From Dyella terrae (lineage in GTDB: Bacteria; Pseudomonadota; Gammaproteobacteria; Xanthomonadales; Rhodanobacteraceae), in contig NZ_SIZZ01000001.1 of assembly GCF_004322705.1 (NCBI RefSeq), forward strand, positions 2,338,984 through 2,402,983: a stretch of 64,000 nt of DNA. The letters are read 5' to 3'. The position numbers and the translations under genes are program-made. A model generated the notes under the pieces. It worked only from the letters and a program-made list of their open reading frames with translations. It was not told the origin of the DNA and made no database searches. Shown piece by piece: positions 25,668 through 33,778 of the stretch (within the stretch, counting starts at the first letter, position 1; each line of letters opens with the position of its first letter).

Positions 25668-26048
25668 TCAATGTTTGGGCCCTGCACGGATTGCATCGGA
25701 GAATTCCACATCAATCGCGTCCCGTAGGTTGGCAGGAAGAAGCCGATAGTCATCATCCCTAGCGGCCCGCTTTTCAGCCAGGTCGGTTGCCTTGTCGAAC
25801 CCCGACCTGACCGAGCGGATCACAAGAAGCGTGCAGATCGCAAACTCCCGCTCGTGACCAACCTGCAGATGATGTGCCCCCAGCTCAATCACTTCATAAG
25901 GGAACCATTGCTGGGCTTTCTTCAGCTGACCTCCCTGCTGGTTGATTACGAGACGCAGTGCCGCCTCATGGCGGTCTCGGTCCTGGCCGTAGTCGAGGCC
26001 GGCAATGAACCCGAGTTCGTTTTCGGTGATTGTCTGGACCAGGTCCAT
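25668..26048 (-). CDS. Conserved helical protein paired with DUF6228-like gene
   Basis: About 126 residues from the ATG at 26048 (GAGGGG just upstream). Its sequence GFIAGLDYGQDRDRHEAALR, QWFPYEVIELGAHHLQ and GHEREFAICTLLVIRSV looks like a widespread small alpha-helical protein of unknown function. I recall it next to DUF6228 genes, which suggests a functional pair. The 200 bases between it and the preceding membrane-protein gene contain a possible frameshifted N-terminal extension. Confidence 0.6.
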   Translation of the reverse strand: MDLVQTITENELGFIAGLDYGQDRDRHEAALRLVINQQGGQLKKAQQWFPYEVIELGAHHLQVGHEREFAICTLLVIRSVRSGFDKATDLAEKRAARDDDYRLLPANLRDAIDVEFSDAIRAGPKH

Positions 26049-26244
26049 GGTGCCCCTCGGCAAAGTTATTTTGCGACTCCACAAATTTCCGCCGACATCA
26101 CTGAGCCTGGCAAAGGCCACATCGCTGGCAGAGATCAATACATCTGCGCCCCTAGATGTTCCTTTGTCACTGATGTCCGCCAAGGGTCTACAACAGACAC
26201 TTCCAGGTCTGGTTTCACCATCGTCCTTTCGAAGTCCCGATCTT

Positions 26245-26565
26245 CTAAGTTCTGCGCGTTTTGAATGCAATCCACGTAACGATCGGATACGAAACAAGAG
26301 CTGCGATGATCGCCGGGACGAAGATCATCTGCCGGAGGATGGATTTAAAGACAATCCCATCTGAGAGCGCTGGAACGCCCACCCACAGAAAGAATGTAAC
26401 CACGGTAGTGCAAGCAACCGCAAATAGCGCCAGCAGGGCGACGCGCATGGATACGATGTCCAATCCGGCCTTTTTCCAAAGGAAGAGACTAATCGCCAGG
26501 CCAACCAGTGCCGCTGGAAGCACCAGTATGCAGAACAGAAGAGCAAGCTCGGGATGAGTAATCAC
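26245..26565 (-). CDS. Three-TM small membrane protein
   Basis: 106 residues from a GTG at 26565 with AGGAAG seven bases upstream. Three hydrophobic spans (about 8-30, 40-62 and 80-100) and a basic C-terminal tail (FKTRRT). No catalytic motif is seen and the family is unknown. It is part of the lower-GC run of minus-strand genes. Confidence 0.58.
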   Translation of the reverse strand: MITHPELALLFCILVLPAALVGLAISLFLWKKAGLDIVSMRVALLALFAVACTTVVTFFLWVGVPALSDGIVFKSILRQMIFVPAIIAALVSYPIVTWIAFKTRRT

Positions 26566-26606
26566 TGGTCGGCTTCCTGTGGCTTATCTTCCAGATGCGG
26601 GAGGCT

Positions 26607-27041
26607 TTATTCGTGCCGTTCAAGCCAACCTACCAGCCTCTTTGCAGGGTTGGCGCCCTGATCGAATACGCATCCAGTGAGTTCAACTGAGATCTGAGTG
26701 TCGTCACCATTCACGATCTTCAGCGTTTCGAAAACATCCGTAGGCGAAGACGCGCAATCAGAAGCCTGTCGAACGGCTCGGCTCACAAGGTTTTCCACGT
26801 TGCGCCACTCCTCACTTGACAGCTTTCGCGACGGCGAGGCTTTCAAACCCTTCCGCTCGATACTCTGCGTAGTGCGATCCAAAAACCGTACTGAGCCGCA
26901 ACTTCTGCCTCGTGGGCGTGGCCCCCATGCACTCATGTAGGTAACGCTTTTCAGCATGGGTTGTTCCTTACCAGAGGCATGGGCGCTCACTGACATCGCA
27001 CTTGCGGCCGCGATTGGCGATAGGATTCGAGACCAGCTCAT
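26607..27041 (-). CDS. Secreted hypothetical protein
   Basis: 144 residues. The N-terminus (MSWSRILSPIAAASAMSVSA) is a probable signal peptide ending near AHAS. The mature part has three cysteines and a helical segment RNVENLVSRAVRQASDCASS. The family is not recognised. It is the first gene of the immunity-like array on this strand. Confidence 0.5.
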   Translation of the reverse strand: MSWSRILSPIAAASAMSVSAHASGKEQPMLKSVTYMSAWGPRPRGRSCGSVRFLDRTTQSIERKGLKASPSRKLSSEEWRNVENLVSRAVRQASDCASSPTDVFETLKIVNGDDTQISVELTGCVFDQGANPAKRLVGWLERHE

Positions 27042-27160
27042 CCTTACCCCCGAGAAATCGGCTTCAGAACTACCGCGATATTCTGAGCGTCAGCCGGCTT
27101 GCCTTGGGCGTGAAGCTGGCATCCGCGCGCATGGAGGTCGCTCATTCCGGACTCAGTCAC

Positions 27161-27193
27161 AAGAAGGGGCGGCATCACTGCCACCCCTTTCTT
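27161..27193 (-). terminator. Probable terminator after nrdJb
   Basis: AAGAAGGGGCGGCA (27161-27174) pairs with TGCCACCCCTTTCTT (27179-27193) through one bulge and one G-T pair. It lies 25 bases beyond the nrdJb stop on the minus strand. There is only a weak T-run after the stem. Confidence 0.55.
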
Positions 27194-27217
27194 AGTAACT
27201 TAATTGCGATGTCCGGC

Positions 27218-27949
27218 TTAACCGCACTTCGAATACCCACAATTCAAACAAGTCTGACACCCATCCATCAGCACCAGCGCCTTCGTATTGCACTTGGCGC
27301 AAAGGGTCGCCCCGGCCGGGAAGCCATTTTCCGACGCGCTCTCAGCAGCGCCAGCCTCTGCCTTCTTGCCTTCATAAGCCGCCCGCTTCTCAGCGATCAA
27401 CTTCTTGGTGGATTCGTCCATATCGGGATCATGGATGAGCCCGATGGTTTTCATGTGCTGCTCGATCACCGCGCCGATCTCGGCGACGATGCTGGGCATG
27501 TAGATGCCGCCGGCTTTGAAGTAGCCGCCGCGGGGGTCGAAGACGGCCTTCATCTCCTCTACCAGGAAGGTGACGTCGCCGCCTTTGCGGAAGACGGCGG
27601 AGATGATGCGGGTGAGGGCCACGATCCACTGGAAGTGGTCCATGTTCTTCGAGTTGATGAAGATCTCGAAGGGGCGGCGCTGCTCATGGGGGGTGCCGGC
27701 GTTGAGGACGATGTCGTTGACGGTGACGTACAACGCGTGCTCGAACAGCGGTGATTTGATCTTGTAGGTGGAGCCGACGAGCATCTCGGGACGCTCAAGG
27801 CTCTCGTGCATCTGGATCACCTCGGCCATGGGCGCTTCGCGGGAAGCGGCCGGCGTGGCGGAGGGTGCCGGTGCGGCGGGGGTGGCTGCCTTGTCCTCGG
27901 GCTTGACGACGTTGTAGCCCTTGATCTTCTTTTCGATCTTGATCGCCAT
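27218..27949 (-). CDS. nrdJ: Class II ribonucleotide reductase small part (NrdJb, TSCPD domain)
   Basis: 243 residues. After a basic/Pro-Ala linker, residues about 60-180 form the TSCPD-type domain with FEIFINSKNMDHFQWIVALT and a GGYFKAGGIYMPS loop. The C-terminus is a zinc ribbon with CAKCNTKALVLMDGC and CLNCGYSKCG, whose cysteines re-reduce the active site of the catalytic subunit. In Pseudomonas and Xanthomonads the B12-dependent enzyme is split into NrdJa and NrdJb. Here the two halves are separated by an H1-like gene. Confidence 0.85.
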   Translation of the reverse strand: MAIKIEKKIKGYNVVKPEDKAATPAAPAPSATPAASREAPMAEVIQMHESLERPEMLVGSTYKIKSPLFEHALYVTVNDIVLNAGTPHEQRRPFEIFINSKNMDHFQWIVALTRIISAVFRKGGDVTFLVEEMKAVFDPRGGYFKAGGIYMPSIVAEIGAVIEQHMKTIGLIHDPDMDESTKKLIAEKRAAYEGKKAEAGAAESASENGFPAGATLCAKCNTKALVLMDGCQTCLNCGYSKCG

Positions 27950-28049
27950 GGTCGTGTGCTTCTTGTCTGGATGCGTTGGCGCGAGGAGCGGCGTGGGCCG
28001 GAGACGCGCCGGCCCGGCGCAAAGGCCGGGCCGGGCGTTTTAAAGCAAC

Positions 28050-28622
28050 TTACTTCTTCTTGCGGGCGACCTTGCGGGCCGGCTTGCGCGCAGCCTTGGT
28101 TGCCTTCTTGCTGGCAGTGGACCGCTTGACGGCCTTGGCGGCCGTCTTCTTCTTGCCTGCAGCCTTCTTGGGGGCTGCCTTACGGGTTGCGGCCTTCTTG
28201 GCCGTCTTCTTGCTGCTGACCTTCTTTGCAGCCTTGCGGGCCGTCTTCTTCACGGCCTTCTTGGCGACTTTCTTTGCAGCGGCCTTGCGGGCGCCGGTCT
28301 TCTTGACGGCCTTCTTCACGGCCTTCTTGGCAGCTGCCTTGCGGGCCGTCTTCTTCACGGCCTTCTTGGCAGCCTTCTTCGCGGTCTTCTTGACGGCCTT
28401 CTTGGCGCCAGCAGCCTTCTTGGTCGAAGCCTTCTTCGCCGTCTTCTTGGCGGAAGCCTTCTTCACGGCCTTCTTGGCGGTCTTCTTGGCGCCAGCAGCC
28501 TTCTTGGCACCTGCGGCCTTCTTGGCCGGCTTGCGACGGGCCTTCTTGGCCGGGGCAGCAGCGGCCGGAGCTTCGGCAGCGGCGGTGTTTTCAACAGCGT
28601 TCATTTCGGTATCGATGGACAT
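28050..28622 (-). CDS. Histone H1-like Lys/Ala-rich protein
   Basis: 190 residues consisting almost wholly of AAKKAVKK-type repeats with scattered Arg, Thr and Ser, and a short acidic N-terminus (MSIDTEMNAVENTAAAEAP). Such proteins (AlgP/HC2/H1-like) bind and compact DNA or RNA nonspecifically and vary in repeat number. The start has GGAGGGG eight bases upstream. It is inserted between the two nrdJ halves on the same strand, with about 100-base gaps. The DNA is itself repetitive and prone to length change. Confidence 0.88.
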   Translation of the reverse strand: MSIDTEMNAVENTAAAEAPAAAAPAKKARRKPAKKAAGAKKAAGAKKTAKKAVKKASAKKTAKKASTKKAAGAKKAVKKTAKKAAKKAVKKTARKAAAKKAVKKAVKKTGARKAAAKKVAKKAVKKTARKAAKKVSSKKTAKKAATRKAAPKKAAGKKKTAAKAVKRSTASKKATKAARKPARKVARKKK

Positions 28623-28744
28623 GTGGGTTTCCCCTCCGACGTTGGTTCAGTACTTGGCGTGGGCCTACGGGTAGTTATCAACAAGGCTTCGAACGTGGTT
28701 CCGGGAACAGGCCGGCAGCTTTCAGTCAAGCTGCCGGCCTGTGC

Positions 28745-30907
28745 TCAGAACTTACCGTAATAGCCTTCCTTCAAAGCATCAAAGAGGTTGGCCGCGGTGT
28801 GCATTTCACCGTCGTACTCCACCTCTTCATTGCCTTTCAGTTCGATAACGCTACCGTCTTCTAATTCGAAGCGGTAGAGGGTGCTCTCAAGATCGGCCTC
28901 TTTGACCAGCACGCCCTGGAACGCGGCGGGGTTGAATCGGAACGTCGTGCAACCCTTGAGGCCCTGTTTATAAGCGTAAAAATAGATGTCTTTGAAATCT
29001 TCGTAAGGATAATCGGTCGGGACATTCGCTGTCTTGGAAATCGACGAGTCGATCCATTTTTGCGAGGCCGCCTGGATGTCGACGTGCTCTTTGGGGCTGA
29101 TGTCGTCGGCCGAAACGAAGTATTCGGGCAGCTTGGCCTGGGCGTCATCGGTGAACGGCATGGCCTGCGCATTGATCAGGGCGCGGTAGGCCAGCAGCTC
29201 GTAGCTGTACACCTCGACCTTCTCTTTCGTCTTGCGACCCTCGCGGATCACGTTGCGCGAATAGTGGTGGGCGAAGCTCGGCTCGATGCCGTTGCTGGCG
29301 TTGTTGGCCAGCGACAGGGAAATGGTGCCGGTGGGCGCGATCGAGCTGTGGTGGGTGAAGCGCGCGCCGGTTTCGGCCAGGTCCGCCACCAGGTTCGGGG
29401 CCACCTCGGCCACGCGCTGCATGTAGCGGCTGTACTTGGCGTGCAGGATGCGGCCGGGGATCGTGTCGCCGGCCTTGTAGCCGTCGGCGACCATTTCCGG
29501 GCGCTTGCGCAGCATGTCGCCGGTGACGGTGAAGTCCTTGAGCAGGATCGGGGCCGGGCCCTTTTCCCGGGCAAGCTCAAGCGCGACTTCCCAGCCGGCG
29601 ACCGCCATTTCGCGGGACACGTCTTCGGTGAAGGACACCGCGTCGGCGTTGCCGTAGCGCAACTTGAGCATGGTGAGGGTCGAACCCAGGCCCAGGAAGC
29701 CCATGCCGTGACGGCGCTTGGAGAGGATTTCGTTGCGCTGCTGTTCCAGCGGCAGGCCGTTGATCTCCACCACGTTGTCGAGCATGCGGGTGAAGATCTT
29801 CACCACCTCGCGGTATTCGTCCCAGTCGAAACGGGCCTTGGGGCCGAAGGGATCGCGCACGAAGGTGGTGAGGTTGATCGAGCCCAGGAGGCAGGAGCCG
29901 TAGGGCGGCAACGGCTGCTCGCCGCAGGGGTTGGTGGCGCGGATGTGCTCGCACCACCAGTTGTTGTTCATCTCGTTGACCTTGTCGATCAGGATGAAAC
30001 CCGGCTCGGCGAAGTCATACGTGGACACCATGATCATGTCCCACAGGTGCCGCGCGCGGATGTGGCCGTAGATCTTGCAGGCGACCAGGCCGTCTTCGCG
30101 CTCGACGTAGTTTTCGTGGGTCGGCCACTCGCGCCACACCACCTTGGCGGCGTCGGTGAGGTCGACCTCGTCCTGCTCCTTGACGTGCACCGGGAAGACC
30201 AGCGGCCAGTCCTGGTCGTGCTCGACGGCCTGCATGAAGCCGTCGGTGACCAGCAGCGACAGGTTGAACTGGCGCAGGCGACCGTCTTCGCGCTTGGCGC
30301 GGATGAATTCCTTCACGTCCGGATGGCTGACGTCGAACGTGCCCATCTGCGCGCCACGACGGCCACCGGCCGAGGACACGGTGAAGCACATCTTGTCGTA
30401 GATATCCATGAAGGACAGCGGGCCGCTGGTGTAGGCGCCGGCACCGGAGACGTAGGCGCCGCGCGGACGCAGCGTCGAGAATTCGTAGCCGATGCCGCAG
30501 CCGGCTTTCAGCGTGAGGCCGGCCTCGTGCACCTTCTCCAGGATGTCGTCCATGGAGTCGCGGATCGTGCCGGACACGGTGCAGTTGATCGTGGAGGTGG
30601 CGGGCTTGTGTTCCAGCGCGCCCGCGTTGGACGTGATGCGGCCGGCGGGAATGGCACCGCGGCGCAGGGCCCAGAGGAAGCGTTCGTTCCAGTGTTCGCG
30701 AAGTTCCGGCGTGGCTTCGACGTCGGACAAAGCGCGCGCGACGCGCTGGTAAGTCTCGTCGACGCTGCCGTCGACCGGCGCGCCCGTTTTCGATTTCAGG
30801 CGGTATTTCTTGTCCCAGATGTCGTAGGACGCAGGTTGCAGCGGTATCACGGCGTTGCCATCTCGGTTGATTGTCTTACCCACGGCTGGTGCACGCAGTG
30901 TGCTCAT
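28745..30907 (-). CDS. nrdJ: Class II (B12-dependent) ribonucleotide reductase catalytic subunit NrdJa
   Basis: About 720 residues from the ATG at 30907 with AGGAAG three bases upstream. It reduces ribonucleoside di- or triphosphates to deoxy forms using adenosylcobalamin. The ten-stranded barrel motifs are clear: STINCTVSGTI (first redox Cys), GCGIGYEFSTLRPRG, GGRRGAQMGTFDVSHPDV, and NPCGEQPLPPYGSCLLGSIN with the radical Cys and Glu. The C-terminal redox tail is supplied by NrdJb. A NrdR-like palindrome lies about 155 bases upstream. Confidence 0.92.
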   Translation of the reverse strand: MSTLRAPAVGKTINRDGNAVIPLQPASYDIWDKKYRLKSKTGAPVDGSVDETYQRVARALSDVEATPELREHWNERFLWALRRGAIPAGRITSNAGALEHKPATSTINCTVSGTIRDSMDDILEKVHEAGLTLKAGCGIGYEFSTLRPRGAYVSGAGAYTSGPLSFMDIYDKMCFTVSSAGGRRGAQMGTFDVSHPDVKEFIRAKREDGRLRQFNLSLLVTDGFMQAVEHDQDWPLVFPVHVKEQDEVDLTDAAKVVWREWPTHENYVEREDGLVACKIYGHIRARHLWDMIMVSTYDFAEPGFILIDKVNEMNNNWWCEHIRATNPCGEQPLPPYGSCLLGSINLTTFVRDPFGPKARFDWDEYREVVKIFTRMLDNVVEINGLPLEQQRNEILSKRRHGMGFLGLGSTLTMLKLRYGNADAVSFTEDVSREMAVAGWEVALELAREKGPAPILLKDFTVTGDMLRKRPEMVADGYKAGDTIPGRILHAKYSRYMQRVAEVAPNLVADLAETGARFTHHSSIAPTGTISLSLANNASNGIEPSFAHHYSRNVIREGRKTKEKVEVYSYELLAYRALINAQAMPFTDDAQAKLPEYFVSADDISPKEHVDIQAASQKWIDSSISKTANVPTDYPYEDFKDIYFYAYKQGLKGCTTFRFNPAAFQGVLVKEADLESTLYRFELEDGSVIELKGNEEVEYDGEMHTAANLFDALKEGYYGKF

Positions 30908-31061
30908 CGGCTTCCTGACCTCGCGGAGCTTTCGGTTCTTGTTGTATGGCTCAGTCCTAAGCACTGCCTAAGCGCCTGGACTTTTCCCTGCCTTGGTATT
31001 CGACAACTCCCCCCAGAGCTGTCTTTGTGACACCAGCACTTGTTAAAGGCTTGGCATCGAT

Positions 31062-31077
31062 ACACAACATGTTGTGG
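31062..31077. promoter_or_regulatory. NrdR-box-like palindrome upstream of nrdJ
   Basis: ACACAACATGTTGTGG contains the perfect 14-bp palindrome CACAACATGTTGTG (31063-31076) and fits the general ACAC-A/T-rich-GTGT shape of NrdR boxes. It is about 155 bases before the nrdJa start codon. A second box at the usual spacing is not convincing. Confidence 0.5.
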
Positions 31078-31174
31078 TTGCAACGGAGTGGAAATTACCC
31101 CTGCGACTGGCCGATGTAAAGAGTCGATGACGTGACGGAGGTATTCACGCCGGCTTGCTATATCGGAAGTCGTA

Positions 31175-31860
31175 GTTGAGGACGCTCGGACACATGCCCG
31201 GTGAGTGCATAACGTGGCGGCCTGTGGATGCCGGCTTTCGCCGGCATGACGGCGCGTGGTGTGTGTGGCGGGCGTTTTGATCGGTCGTAGCAGAGCGCGC
31301 TCGGAAACGTGCTGGTGAGCGCACGATGTGGCGGTCCGTGGATGCCGGCTTTCGCCGGCATGACGGCACGTGGGGCGTGTGGCGTGGGGGGTGTGGCGGG
31401 CACTTTGATCGGTCGTAGCCGAGCGCGCTCGGACAGGTGCTGGTGAGTGCACGATGTGGCGGCCTGTGGATGCCGGCTTTCGCCGGCATGACGGCACGTG
31501 GGGTGTGTGGCTGACTTTTTGTTCGATCGAAGGGGAGCGCGCTCGGACACCTGCTGATGAGTGCAGGATGTGGCGGTCCATGGATGCCGGCTTTCGCCGG
31601 CATGACGGCGCGTGGGGTGTGTGGCGGGCTTTTGGTTCGATCGAAGCGGAGCGCGCTCGGACACGTGCTGGTGAGTGCACGATGTGGCGGTCCGTGGATG
31701 CCGGCTTTCGCCGGCATGACGGCGCGTGGCGTGTGTGGCGGGCTTTGGGTTCGATCGAAGCGGAGCGCGCTCGGACACGTGCTGGTGGGTGCACGATGTG
31801 GCGGCCTATGGATGCCGGCTTTCGCCGGCATGACGGCGCGGGGAGTGTGCGGTGGAGGTT
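31175..31860. repeat. Tandem array of six 114-bp units with REP palindromes
   Basis: The hairpin ATGCCGGCTTTCGCCGGCAT recurs at 31228, 31342, 31470, 31584, 31698 and 31812, with spacings 114, 128, 114, 114 and 114. Each full unit also has GAGCGCGCTCGGACA and GTGCACGATGTGGCGG. The 14-base excess in one unit breaks frame, so the long open frames crossing the array on both strands are not genes. The array fills most of the gap between nrdJ and the DegP-like gene. Confidence 0.9.
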
Positions 31861-31972
31861 TTGATTGAGCGCGTTGCCTTGGAGAAATGAGGCGCCGACA
31901 CCATAGGTGACGGAACCGTCCGTGCCGGTGAGGAGTCGAACGCCGGCCGTTTCAGATTGTTGAGGAGTCAGC

Positions 31973-33346
31973 ATGTTCCGACGCACCTTCCGTTCCCTCG
32001 CTGCCCTGCTCGCCCTCGTGCTGGGCGTAGGCGTGCCGGTGACCAGCCAGGCGGGCCTGCCGCCGTCGGTGGACGGGCAACCCCTGCCCTCGCTCGCGCC
32101 GATGATCGAAAAGGTCACCCCCGCTGTGGTGAACATCTCGACCAAGACGCGCGTGCAGGTGCGCGATCCGTTCTTCGACGACCCCATGTTCCGGCAATTC
32201 TTCGGCCTGCCCGGCAACCAGCGCCAGCGCATCGCGCAAAGCCTGGGTTCGGGCGTGATCGTGGATGCGGCCAAGGGTTACATCCTGACCAATAACCATG
32301 TGGTCGGCGGCGCCGACGACATTACGGTGACCTTGCAGGACGGGCGCGACTTCAAGGGCAAGCTGATCGGCACCGACCCGGATACGGACGTGGCCGTGGT
32401 GCAGATCCAGGCGACGAATCTGCAGGCCTTGCCCCTGGCGGATTCGGCCAAGTTGCGTGTGGGCGATTTCGTAGTGGCTGTCGGCGATCCCTTCGGGCTG
32501 GGTCAGACAGTGACGTCAGGCATCGTCTCGGCGCTCGGCCGTTCGGGGCTGGGCGGCACGGGGTACCAGAATTTCATCCAGACCGATGCCTCGATCAATC
32601 CGGGTAACTCCGGCGGCGCGCTGGTGAACCTGCGCGGCGAGCTGATCGGCATCAACACCATGATTTTCTCGCCGTCGGGCGGCAACGTCGGCATCGGCTT
32701 CGCCATTCCCACCAATCTCAGCCGCGATGTGATGGAGCAGCTGATCGCCCACGGCAAGGTGAGTCGCGGCAACCTGGGCGTGGAGACGCAGGACATCACG
32801 CCGCGCATCGCGCAGGTGCTGGGGCTTAAGGGCACGTCGGGTGCGGTGGTCACGCGCGTCAGCTCCGGCTCGCCGGCCGACAGCGCCGACCTGCAGATCG
32901 GCGATGTCATCACCGCCATCGACGGCAAGCCACTGCGCAACGCACAGGAGCTGCGCAATGCCGAGGGCCTGATGCCGGTGGGCAGCACCGTGAAGCTGAC
33001 GGTCCAACGGGCCGGCGCGACCCGCGATATCACCGCGACGCTTGCGCCGGAGAAGCTCGCCACGGTGGATGGCGCGACGCTCGATGCACGCCTGGCTGGC
33101 GTGACCTTCAGCGAGTTGTCGCAGAACCTGCGCAGCCAGGGCGTGGCGGGCGTGGCGGTGAGCCACGTGCGCAGCGGGAGTCGCGCGGCACTGGCCGGTC
33201 TCAGTGCCAACGACGTGGTGATTGGCGTGGGCAATGCCCGCATTCCCAATCTCAGCACGCTCAAGCGGCTGGCGGGCATCAATCCGCGCCAGCTGGTGCT
33301 GATCGTTTCGGGTGACGACGGCGTCCGTTACGTCGATATTCGCTAG
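31973..33346 (+). CDS. Periplasmic serine endoprotease, DegP/DegQ (Do) family
   Basis: 457 residues with an N-terminal signal (about 1-27). The trypsin-like domain has His109 in LTNNHVVG, Asp139 in DPDTDVAVVQ and Ser213 in NPGNSGGAL. Two PDZ domains follow (about 275-360 and 370-455). This protease/chaperone degrades or refolds damaged periplasmic proteins. The absence of a long Q-linker in the LA loop favours DegQ over DegP, but the distinction is not firm. The gene is monocistronic. Confidence 0.92.
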   Translation: MFRRTFRSLAALLALVLGVGVPVTSQAGLPPSVDGQPLPSLAPMIEKVTPAVVNISTKTRVQVRDPFFDDPMFRQFFGLPGNQRQRIAQSLGSGVIVDAAKGYILTNNHVVGGADDITVTLQDGRDFKGKLIGTDPDTDVAVVQIQATNLQALPLADSAKLRVGDFVVAVGDPFGLGQTVTSGIVSALGRSGLGGTGYQNFIQTDASINPGNSGGALVNLRGELIGINTMIFSPSGGNVGIGFAIPTNLSRDVMEQLIAHGKVSRGNLGVETQDITPRIAQVLGLKGTSGAVVTRVSSGSPADSADLQIGDVITAIDGKPLRNAQELRNAEGLMPVGSTVKLTVQRAGATRDITATLAPEKLATVDGATLDARLAGVTFSELSQNLRSQGVAGVAVSHVRSGSRAALAGLSANDVVIGVGNARIPNLSTLKRLAGINPRQLVLIVSGDDGVRYVDIR

Positions 33347-33778
33347 GACGTTTCGCGGCCTCCCCGGCCGATGCTGCCGGGGAGGTTCGGAAATCACGGG
33401 CCGCAACTTGAGCCGTCGTCCGATGGCCGGTCTGTCAGTTATCGCCTCATGATGTGCGGGGCGACTTACTGAGTTGTGTCATCTCCCCCTGACATTGGTG
33501 TCGTCCTGGGCGGGGGAGGTATCGCGATGAAGGCTTTCGCGTCTGCTAATGGCGTCGCAAACGCCCTGATATGTACAGCGCAGACTCAGGTTGCAGCGCA
33601 GCAACCTGAATTAAGGATGCGATGCTTCGCACATGTCGGACATTTCCCTAGTACAAGCTGGTGTTCGCGCTTGATGTTTCCTACACGTGCGGCTGAAATA
33701 CCGGGGCTTTTTCCTACGCATGCGCCCATTGACGGCAGTACGCGAATCTCACTAGTCGAACCGAGGTTTCCAACCATC
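33347..33778. other. Intergenic gap with weak terminator hairpin
   Basis: CCTCCCCGGC (33359-33368) and GCCGGGGAGG (33376-33385) form a 10-bp stem just after the protease stop, without a T-tract; it is a likely terminator. The remaining 390 bases carry an open frame continuous with the next gene, but it has no signal sequence or recognisable domain. The promoter of the PstS-like gene should be here. Confidence 0.5.

Noticed and set aside
29060..31030. A 656-codon plus-strand frame opposite nrdJ
   Set aside because: It is the antisense shadow of a highly conserved GC-rich gene, with a composition rich in His, Val and Arg typical of such shadows.
31145..31831. Long open frames on both strands across the REP array, with 38-residue repeats
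   Set aside because: The period is a DNA repeat divisible by three; one unit of different length breaks the frame, both strands are open, and there is no ribosome site.
31175..31860. CRISPR array as an explanation of the repeats
   Set aside because: The repeated unit is the whole 114 bases, with no short repeat plus unique spacers, and no cas genes are present.
33426..33450. CTGTCAG half-site resembling a Pho box upstream of the PstS-like gene
   Set aside because: The second half-site at the required spacing does not match, and the site is more than 300 bases from the start.
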